Source of the DNA: Pontiella sp.
GTDB lineage: Bacteria > Verrucomicrobiota > Kiritimatiellia > Kiritimatiellales > Pontiellaceae
Assembly: GCA_029939385.1 (NCBI GenBank)
Contig: JAOZSZ010000001.1
Coordinates: forward strand, 1-20,987
Direction: 5' to 3'
Length of the DNA stretch: 20,987 bases
Positions within the stretch are counted from its first letter, which is position 1. The number at the start of each line of letters is the position of its first letter. Under the pieces are notes generated by a model. The model ran no database searches, was not told the DNA's origin, and saw nothing but the letters and a program-made list of their open reading frames with translations. Made by a program: the position numbers and the translations under genes. Shown in pieces: positions 15,395-20,987 of this stretch.

Positions 15395-15748
15395 ATGGAT
15401 AAGATTTTTATTCGCGAATTAGCACTACGTTGCATTATTGGTATTTATCCTGAGGAGCGATCTGAAAAGCAGGATATTGTTATTAATTTAGAAATGCAGT
15501 GCGACTTACGTAAGGCCGGACGATCCGATGATCTCCATGATACAATCGATTATAAAAGCATCAAAAAGTCGATTCTCGTGCTGGTGGAAACCAGTCGCTA
15601 TTTTCTGATTGAAGCCCTTGCCGAAAATATTGCAGACATCGTATTGAAAAATAAAAAAGTACAGCAAGTCACCGTTATGATCGATAAACCCGGTGCATTA
15701 CGTTTTGCCAAAAGCTCGGCGGTGGAAATTACACGTATCCAAATATAG
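15395..15748 (+). CDS. folB: Dihydroneopterin aldolase
   Basis: Converts 7,8-dihydroneopterin to 6-hydroxymethyl-dihydropterin in folate synthesis. It has 117 residues from the ATG at 15395, the normal size. Visible features are I-G-I-Y-P-E-E-R with the active-site Glu (E21), the I-D-Y-K-S-I segment with the conserved Tyr, L-I-E-A-L-A-E-N-I-A-D, and the catalytic Lys in M-I-D-K-P-G-A-L. An upstream in-frame ATG at 15383 would overlap the SDR by 11 bases; the second ATG starts the familiar M-D-K-I-F-I pattern and is one base after the SDR stop. Either way the two genes are translated together and form a small pterin unit. No T-rich plus-strand terminator follows. Confidence 0.93.
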   Translation: MDKIFIRELALRCIIGIYPEERSEKQDIVINLEMQCDLRKAGRSDDLHDTIDYKSIKKSILVLVETSRYFLIEALAENIADIVLKNKKVQQVTVMIDKPGALRFAKSSAVEITRIQI

Positions 15749-15784
15749 AGTTTTCTATGTTCGAGATTTGAACCTGTTCTTCAC

Positions 15785-15812
15785 AAAAAAGGGCAGGCTA
15801 AAAAGCCTGCCC
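15785..15812 (-). terminator. Intrinsic terminator after accA (minus strand)
   Basis: A perfect 9-bp GC-rich stem (GGGCAGGCT at 15791-15799, complement at 15804-15812) encloses an AAAA loop. On the minus strand it is followed by six T residues (AAAAAA at 15785-15790 on the plus strand), 24 bases beyond the accA stop. On the plus strand no T tract follows the stem, so it serves the ldt-accA unit. The hairpin could still slow or protect the 3' end of folB transcripts. Confidence 0.9.
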
Positions 15813-15836
15813 CGTAAGAATATACTGAAGGAGGGG

Positions 15837-16805
15837 TTATTCTACTTCGCCTTCGAATTCACCCATAGCCCGAAACTTGTCGTAACGATCCTTTAATAAT
15901 TCCTCTTTCGACATGGCGGATAGTTCATCCAAATGTTTAAGCAAAACCCGTTTTATGTTATCGGAGGCTTCTCTAGGATTGGTATGTGCGCCCCCTTTCG
16001 GTTCGGGGATCACTTCATCAGCCAATTTGAGATGAATAAGATCTGGGCCTGTAATCTTTAGGGCTTCGGCCGCTTTATCGGAATAGGCGCGATCTTTCCA
16101 AAGAATAGCCGCACAACCCTCTGGAGAGATTACGGAATAATAGGCGTGTTCCAAGATCAGGATACGGTTTCCAATCCCGATTCCAAGTGCGCCGCCGCTT
16201 CCACCTTCACCAATAATGATACAAATAATGGGTACCTTAATATTAAAGCTTTCTCGGAGATTAACGGCAATGGCTTCTGCAATGTGACGCTCTTCAGATT
16301 CGAGCCCGGCATAGGCTCCTTTAGTATCGATAAGTGAAATGATTGGAATGCCAAATTTATCGGCCAGCTTCATCAATCGCAGTGCCTTGCGGTAGCCTTC
16401 AGGATGGGCGCAACCAAAGTTGCATTCAACATTGCTTTTAGTATCGCGCCCTTTTTGCGAACCAAAAATCATTACCTTCCGCCCGTCAATCTTGGCAAAG
16501 CCTCCAATAATAGCGCGGTCATCACGATGAATTCGGTCTCCATGAATTTCAACAAAGTCCGTGGTCATGATTTGGATATAATCCATAGTGTAAGGGCGAT
16601 CTGGGTGACGTGCCACTTGAACTTTTTGCCAAGCCGAGAGATTCGAATATATTTTATTACGAGTTTCTTCGATCTTCAGCTTCATGTTTTTAATTTCGTG
16701 AGACACATCGATGTCCTGTTCATTACTGAAGACTTCGAGTTCCTTAAGTTTGATTTCTAATTCCGCGACGGGCTCTTCAAACGGTAGGTTGATTCGTGAA
16801 CTCAT
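15837..16805 (-). CDS. accA: Acetyl-CoA carboxylase carboxyltransferase subunit alpha
   Basis: With AccD it transfers the carboxyl group from biotin to acetyl-CoA, giving malonyl-CoA for fatty acid synthesis. At 322 residues it is the standard AccA length. The N-terminal helical region has W-x-K-V-Q-x-A-R-H-P-x-R-P-Y. The carboxyltransferase core shows I-H-G-D-R, G-F-A-K-I-D-G, G-C-A-H-P-E-G-Y-R-K-A-L-R-L-M, D-T-K-G-A-Y, G-E-G-G-S-G-G-A-L and S-V-I-S-P-E-G-C-A-A-I-L-W. A strong ribosome binding site (AAGGAG, 16814-16819) lies eight bases ahead of the ATG. It follows the L,D-transpeptidase gene by 25 bases, so the two are probably cotranscribed, and it ends at the intrinsic terminator. accD is not in the window. 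Confidence 0.98.
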   Translation of the reverse strand: MSSRINLPFEEPVAELEIKLKELEVFSNEQDIDVSHEIKNMKLKIEETRNKIYSNLSAWQKVQVARHPDRPYTMDYIQIMTTDFVEIHGDRIHRDDRAIIGGFAKIDGRKVMIFGSQKGRDTKSNVECNFGCAHPEGYRKALRLMKLADKFGIPIISLIDTKGAYAGLESEERHIAEAIAVNLRESFNIKVPIICIIIGEGGSGGALGIGIGNRILILEHAYYSVISPEGCAAILWKDRAYSDKAAEALKITGPDLIHLKLADEVIPEPKGGAHTNPREASDNIKRVLLKHLDELSAMSKEELLKDRYDKFRAMGEFEGEVE

Positions 16806-16830
16806 GCAATGCTCTCCTTATCCAGTAAAT

Positions 16831-17778
16831 TTATTCGGCAATTGTAACAGTAGTTTTGCGGGGAACCAGATCAAATAGCTCCTCCACATCTTCGTTCAGC
16901 ATGCGGATACAACCCGCGCTTGACTGTTGACCAATACTATTACGTTCCCATGTTCCATGAATTCCGAAGCCGGTCAGTTCTTGGTGTTCGGCTGATTTAA
17001 TTGCCATCCAGCGTGAACCGAGCACATTATCGGGATCTCCATACTCGATTTTCTTATTATCGGCCGGACGCGTCCATGCCGGTTCAACAATTTTATCGAT
17101 AATTGTAAACTCTACGGCTGGAGTTTTTCCAAATTTGCCAGTCCCAACGCTATAACGTTTAAATAGTTTGCCCGCATTAAGGAGGTCAAGTTCGTTTCGG
17201 CTTTTAGAGACCCGAATGGAAAAAGTTCCAGTAAAAACGAGCATGCGATCACCTAGGCGGATGGTATCTGATTCCATTCCATTCATTGTTTTAAGCAGGG
17301 CGACGGTCGTATTGTATTTTTTCGCAATTTTTTCTAAATAATCACCTGACTGAATCACATAGTATTCTTTACCCGGCATGGATAATGAAGATTTAAGTAA
17401 CCGTATATTTACATCACCAAGTAGTTTAATGGCATCAGGATCTGGGGTGGAAGCAACAAGAAGGCTTAAACTTTTTTGTGCATCGGTCAGTTGGCCTGCA
17501 TCCATAGCCACGCGAGCATCGGATAGTCTGTTTTTTAGTTCAGGAGAGGAAGGTGTTACGACCGCAGGGATAACAGGCGCTATAACTGAAGGAGCGGGAT
17601 CTCGATTCTCTGATGCTGGAGTAATTGCTGAATTTTCGATCTTTGGCTTATCTGATTTGAAATAAAGATATGCGCCGACTCCGGCCAAGTGCAAAAGAAC
17701 AATAAGGATAAAAATCTCCTTTCCTCGACCCCGTTTGCGGTTTGAGTAAGAAGAGCCTGCATAAATAGGTTTTTGCAT
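16831..17778 (-). CDS. LysM-containing L,D-transpeptidase (YkuD family)
   Basis: 315 residues, a cell-wall enzyme. A short basic cytoplasmic N-terminus (R-K-R-G-R-G-K) is followed by a single membrane anchor at about residues 21-39. A Pro/Ser/Ala-rich linker and a TPR-like helical pair (about 75-125) come next. A LysM repeat (Y-Y-V-I-Q-S-G-D-Y-L-E-K-I-A ... R-L-G-D-R-M-L-V) spans about 137-183. The YkuD catalytic domain fills the rest; its active site is H274 in F-G-I-H-G-T and C290 in S-S-A-G-C-I-R-M. This fold forms 3-3 peptide cross-links or attaches proteins to peptidoglycan; which of these applies is not visible. AAAGG lies ten bases before the start. It is the first gene of a pair with accA. 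Confidence 0.92.
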   Translation of the reverse strand: MQKPIYAGSSYSNRKRGRGKEIFILIVLLHLAGVGAYLYFKSDKPKIENSAITPASENRDPAPSVIAPVIPAVVTPSSPELKNRLSDARVAMDAGQLTDAQKSLSLLVASTPDPDAIKLLGDVNIRLLKSSLSMPGKEYYVIQSGDYLEKIAKKYNTTVALLKTMNGMESDTIRLGDRMLVFTGTFSIRVSKSRNELDLLNAGKLFKRYSVGTGKFGKTPAVEFTIIDKIVEPAWTRPADNKKIEYGDPDNVLGSRWMAIKSAEHQELTGFGIHGTWERNSIGQQSSAGCIRMLNEDVEELFDLVPRKTTVTIAE

Positions 17779-17904
17779 AGTGTTTTGCCTTTATTCCAAA
17801 ATAAGTTTCGCATTTATGACGGATCGATCTTTTCGGTGCAATAATAATACGATTACAGATGGAAAAATGTGTATTTTACAGCTAGTTTCTCTTTTATTGA
17901 GACG

Positions 17905-19674
17905 ATGAAGATTCTTTTAATTACACCCCCATTACTGCAACCGAATACCCCATATGCTGCCACGCCGTTACTTTCGGCATGGCTTAAGTCTCTTGGGCAT
18001 AATGCAGTACAGGTTGATCTCTCCCTTGAATTGCTGCTCAAAACTTTTTCGAGAGTAGGGGTTTCCTCCCTTTTTCAAGAACTTGATGTTTCTACAGAGA
18101 CGATGGAAAACTATTGCGAAACCATTGATGAGGTAATTTTATTTTTACAGGATAAAAATCCTGATGCGGCGTCTCGTATTGCTACTCGAGGGTATCTTCC
18201 GGAGGGATCACATCTCATTCGTGCCTATGAGCAAGAAGAACAGTTTGACTGGAATTTTCGAGGATTGGATATTTTTGATCGCGCTCGCTATCTAGCGAGT
18301 CTCTATCTAGATGATCTCGCCGATGCGGCTAAGATCATTGATTCTAATTTTGGGTTCTCACGGTATGCGGAAAAGCTAGCCACCAGTCTTCCAGATTTTG
18401 GAAGTTTACAGAATGAACTCGAATCTTCTAATTCACTTTTTCTGCAATGGCTTAATGAATTGGTTGATGAACAAATACAAAAACATCAGCCAGAAATGGT
18501 TGCTTTAACCGTTCCGTTTCCAGGTTGTCTTTTTGGAGCACTTAGTATTGCCCGCCAGATTAAAAAGTTACTTCCACTTGTACCCATTACCCTGGGTGGT
18601 GGTTATGTGAATACCGAACTGCGTGAACTAAAAGATCCAACCATTTTTAACTATGTTGACTCCATCACACTCGATAGTGGATTTCTTCCGCTTCAGCGAT
18701 TGGTTGAAGGCGGCGATTTGGTTCGCACCTTCGTGCGCGAAAAGGGAACGGTTTATTTTCGGACATCGGATAGTGAAGAGGTTGCTCATAACGACCTTCC
18801 TCCGCCAGATTTTCAAGGACTAGAACTCAGTCGTTATTTTGGAATGTTTGAAATGCTTAATCCAGTAACGCGATTATGGTCGGATGGAAAATGGAATAAA
18901 TTGGTGCTAGCTCATGGATGTTGTTGGAGTCGCTGTGCTTTTTGTGACACATCAATTGACTATATCTGTCGCTACGATCCTGCCACTTCAAAAACCATTT
19001 GCAACTGGATCGAAGCAATGATGCAACAAACTGGATTCAACGGATTTCACTTTGTTGACGAAGCGTTGCCGCCGGATCTACTGATTGAATTATGTAATGA
19101 GATACTTCGTCGCGGACTAAAAATTGAATGGTGGGGAAATATTCGTTTTGAAAATCGATTCTCAACCCAACTTATTCATAAAATGTCTGATGCGGGGTGT
19201 ATCGCCGTCACGGGCGGGTTAGAAACATGTGTGGATCGTACCCTCAAATTAATGCGCAAAGGTATTGTGATGGAGCACGCTTCGCGCGTCTTGTCTGATT
19301 TTGCTGATACAGGGATCTTGACGCATGCCTATCTGATGTATGGTTTTCCAACTCAAACAAAAAAAGAAACCTTTCAGGCCTTGGAAACGGTGCGGCAGTT
19401 ATTCGATCGAGGGGTATTGCACTCCGCCTATTGGCACCGTTTCGCTCTAACGGCTCATAGCGACATTTCTATTAGGCCAGAAACTTATGGAATTCAATTG
19501 CGGGATCAAAAACCTTCTAATTTTGCGATTAATGAGATTCCGTTTGAGGGTCATTTTAACTATGACCTTGATCGCACAGGAAAAGCACTGAGCCGCGCAA
19601 CCTATAGTTATTTACACGGAGTGGGCCTAGATATTCCTGTGTACCAATGGTTAGAGTATCCTTTAATGGAATAA
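17905..19674 (+). CDS. Radical SAM protein with B12-binding-like N-terminal domain, substrate unknown
   Basis: 589 residues from the ATG at 17905, giving the typical start M-K-I-L-L-I-T-P-P. The N-terminal half (to about 270) resembles the cobalamin-binding Rossmann domain of this class, including L-T-V-P-F-P-G and T-L-G-G-G-Y-V-N-T-E. I see no D-x-H-x-x-G motif, so cobalamin may be absent or held base-off. The radical SAM domain has the cluster motif C-x-x-x-C-x-x-C at C340, C344 and C347, followed by F-x-F-V-D-E, E-W-W-G-N-I-R-F-E and T-G-G-L-E-T. A GTG at 17869 is an upstream alternative. Such proteins modify many substrates (lipids, tetrapyrroles, peptides); nothing nearby identifies this one. 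It is divergent from the L,D-transpeptidase gene, with a 126-base spacer that shows no convincing promoter. Confidence 0.85.
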   Translation: MKILLITPPLLQPNTPYAATPLLSAWLKSLGHNAVQVDLSLELLLKTFSRVGVSSLFQELDVSTETMENYCETIDEVILFLQDKNPDAASRIATRGYLPEGSHLIRAYEQEEQFDWNFRGLDIFDRARYLASLYLDDLADAAKIIDSNFGFSRYAEKLATSLPDFGSLQNELESSNSLFLQWLNELVDEQIQKHQPEMVALTVPFPGCLFGALSIARQIKKLLPLVPITLGGGYVNTELRELKDPTIFNYVDSITLDSGFLPLQRLVEGGDLVRTFVREKGTVYFRTSDSEEVAHNDLPPPDFQGLELSRYFGMFEMLNPVTRLWSDGKWNKLVLAHGCCWSRCAFCDTSIDYICRYDPATSKTICNWIEAMMQQTGFNGFHFVDEALPPDLLIELCNEILRRGLKIEWWGNIRFENRFSTQLIHKMSDAGCIAVTGGLETCVDRTLKLMRKGIVMEHASRVLSDFADTGILTHAYLMYGFPTQTKKETFQALETVRQLFDRGVLHSAYWHRFALTAHSDISIRPETYGIQLRDQKPSNFAINEIPFEGHFNYDLDRTGKALSRATYSYLHGVGLDIPVYQWLEYPLME

Positions 19675-19684
19675 AAATATGGTT

Positions 19685-19713
19685 TTTAAATTTTACAATA
19701 AAATCATTATGAT
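19685..19713 (+). promoter_or_regulatory. Candidate promoter before the small secreted protein gene
   Basis: TTTAAA (19685-19690, four of six to TTGACA), a 17-base spacer, and TATGAT (19708-19713, five of six to TATAAT). It starts 11 bases after the radical SAM stop codon and leaves a leader of about 65 bases. The AT-rich setting makes chance matches likely. No terminator is visible between the two genes, so they could also share a transcript. Confidence 0.35.
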
Positions 19714-19781
19714 ACCTTAATGAACTTAGTCGGATTAGGGAGAATCTGATTTATTGAGTTAATGTTTCTAATTGGGGGAGT

Positions 19782-20162
19782 ATGAAACACATTGGAACGA
19801 GTTTAATTATTTTTTGCTTATTGCTATTGCCCTTAGAAGGCCTAGCGCAAAGCTCTAATATAACAGAAAAACTATCCGAAAAACCTGCTCCAGTTGTAGC
19901 CTCAAAAGTAACTGCAGTTTATGGGATATCCGCTGATGACTACCTGCCGACCGTTGAGTCGGCGAGGAGGCAACTTCGCCCGCAATTCCGTAAACAGGCA
20001 TCACGTTGTTCTTTCGATCTTCCAGATGCTTTTTATTATATTGGGGGGCCCATCTTTTTCCTGTTATTTCTCCGCGTACTCGTGATCTTCTTAAATGGAT
20101 TTGAAGAAAAACGTAAAGAAGATCAACGAGCCGCAAGGCGAGAAATTATGGATGTTAAATAG
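19782..20162 (+). CDS. Small signal-peptide and single-helix membrane protein, unknown function
   Basis: 126 residues, not recognised. Residues 1-22 form a classic signal peptide (I-I-F-C-L-L-L-L-P-L, cleavage after G-L-A). A short polar middle part of about 65 residues follows (K-P-A-P-V-V-A-S-K, later R-R-Q-L-R-P-Q-F-R-K-Q). A single strongly hydrophobic helix lies at about 88-107, and the last 19 residues are highly charged (E-E-K-R-K-E-D-Q-R-A-A-R-R-E). If the signal is cleaved, the middle part would be outside and the charged tail inside the cytoplasm. GGGGGAG just before the ATG is a purine-rich ribosome binding site at short spacing. It lies between the radical SAM gene and recN, with 61 bases to the latter. 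I regard it as real because of its composition and signal, not by homology. Confidence 0.65.
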   Translation: MKHIGTSLIIFCLLLLPLEGLAQSSNITEKLSEKPAPVVASKVTAVYGISADDYLPTVESARRQLRPQFRKQASRCSFDLPDAFYYIGGPIFFLLFLRVLVIFLNGFEEKRKEDQRAARREIMDVK

Positions 20163-20223
20163 CCCATAGCATGCACTAAGGGCTTGTCGAATCCCTCCTG
20201 TTCATTAATTATTCTTATCACAG

Positions 20224-20987
20224 ATGCTCAGGATCCTAAAAATCAAAAATCTTGCACTGGTTGACGATGTTCAAGTGAGCTTCAACGGTGGCCTTAATGT
20301 GATTACCGGTGAGACCGGTGCAGGAAAATCACTATTAATTGGTGCCTTGCGCTTGTTGCTTGGCGAACGAGCAGATAAATCCATGATCCGCACGGGCGAA
20401 ACTTCCTGCTCGGTCTATGCAGAATTCGGGCTCGAAAACATAACACAGGTTAACCTTATTCTAGCCGATATCGGTATGGAGCCGTGCGAAGGTGGATTAT
20501 TGATCATTCGACGGGTGATTACTGAATCCTCAAACAAAACCATGGTGAATGATGAGTCCGTAACCTTACAGGTGCTTAAGCGATTAGGAAATGTACTCGT
20601 TGATATGCACGGCCCATACGATCACCAGTCGTTGCTCAATACCGCCACTCAACTCGAAATACTGGATGCCTTCGGACAAGTAGAAGAGATCAAGGCCAAC
20701 TATGTTTTTGAGTATCAAAAACTCCGTAAAATCCAAAAACAGATGGATGAACTCGACTCTGAAAACGAGGACGATCTGGATCGACAGATTGAGTTTTTGG
20801 ACTACCGCGTTTCTGAAATTGAATGTGCAAACTTATCTTCAGAGGAAGATGAACAAGTTGAAGAAGAACATAGTATTATTGCCAACTCGCAACAGGTAAT
20901 TGAATTCGCTAACGGAACCGTTAATGCACTCACAGAAGGGGAAGGGTGTGCATTCGATAGCCTTATTGCTGCGCAACAATGCTTAAA
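20224..20987 (+). CDS. recN: DNA repair protein RecN, N-terminal part
   Basis: SMC-like ATPase acting in double-strand-break repair; the first 254 codons are present and the frame is open at the window end (full proteins are about 550-570 residues). M-L-R-I-L-K-I-K-N-L-A-L-V is the usual RecN start. Walker A, T-G-E-T-G-A-G-K-S, ends at S36, followed by L-L-L-G-E-R-A. Next come V-I-T-E-S-S-N-K and V-D-M-H-G-P-Y-D-H-Q-S-L-L, the RecN form of the region after the head's first half. The acidic, helix-rich sequence from about residue 160 is the start of the coiled-coil arm. No clear ribosome binding site precedes the ATG at 20224. The 61-base spacer before it has only a weak hairpin. Confidence 0.95.
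   Translation, partial: MLRILKIKNLALVDDVQVSFNGGLNVITGETGAGKSLLIGALRLLLGERADKSMIRTGETSCSVYAEFGLENITQVNLILADIGMEPCEGGLLIIRRVITESSNKTMVNDESVTLQVLKRLGNVLVDMHGPYDHQSLLNTATQLEILDAFGQVEEIKANYVFEYQKLRKIQKQMDELDSENEDDLDRQIEFLDYRVSEIECANLSSEEDEQVEEEHSIIANSQQVIEFANGTVNALTEGEGCAFDSLIAAQQCL

Noticed and set aside
17779..17904. Divergent promoters between the L,D-transpeptidase and the radical SAM gene
   Set aside because: Several AT-rich near-matches exist on both strands (for example TTGCAC, 17 bases, CATAAA on the minus strand), but none scores well at both boxes.
20161..20184. Hairpin AGCCC...GGGCT after the small protein gene
   Set aside because: Only five base pairs with a 14-base loop and no T tract; not a credible terminator.
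1..20987. CRISPR arrays, insertion sequences, tRNA or rRNA genes, phage or defence genes
   Set aside because: I saw no direct-repeat arrays, transposase motifs, cloverleaf-like intergenic sequence or known defence domains; all spacers are under 200 bases.

Overview
The window is ordinary, densely packed bacterial chromosome of moderate GC. It holds 19 protein-coding genes, two of them cut by the window edges, and no RNA genes, insertion sequences, prophage parts or CRISPR arrays that I can recognise. The envelope and metabolic genes (NfeD-like membrane protease, LysM L,D-transpeptidase, AccA, a peptide importer with a separate binding protein) suggest a Gram-negative-type cell. The long Lys/Arg-rich head on Rho and the lack of familiar proteobacterial operon layouts make me lean towards the PVC superphylum (Kiritimatiellota or Verrucomicrobiota). 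That placement is a low-confidence inference and rests on no marker gene.

Layout. (1) 1-4028, plus strand: an Opp/Dpp/Yej-type ABC peptide importer, consisting of the C-terminal end of a binding protein, two permeases and two ATPases, with gaps or overlaps of four bases or less. The first permease carries an extra segment of about 115 residues after its first membrane helix, and both ATPases stop short of the usual C-terminal tail. (2) 4025-6921, minus strand: mtaB (tRNA methylthiotransferase), a class I methyltransferase of unknown substrate and rnc (RNase III), probably one operon. It meets the importer operon tail to tail on overlapping stop codons. (3) 7109-9808, plus strand: an orphan trpA, a DnaQ-like exonuclease and a mannose-1-phosphate guanylyltransferase, with gaps of 35 and 145 bases. 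(4) 9943-12183: coaE and rho overlapping by four bases, with a good promoter in front and a clear intrinsic terminator behind. (5) 12243-14600: a divergent-sequence nucleotidyltransferase (plus) abutting an NfeD/ClpP-class protease (minus). (6) 14698-15748, plus strand: a pteridine-reductase-like SDR followed at once by folB, a small pterin/folate unit. (7) 15785-17778, minus strand: an L,D-transpeptidase and accA, ending in an intrinsic terminator. (8) 17905-20987, plus strand: a radical SAM protein of the B12-binding-like architecture, a small secreted or membrane-anchored protein of unknown function, and the first 254 codons of recN.

I found no convincing undescribed system. The points most worth a second look are the extracytoplasmic insert in the permease, the Asp-Tyr-Lys triad of the SDR next to folB, the nucleotidyltransferase with a hydrophobic helical insertion, and the radical SAM gene followed by an unrecognised small membrane protein.
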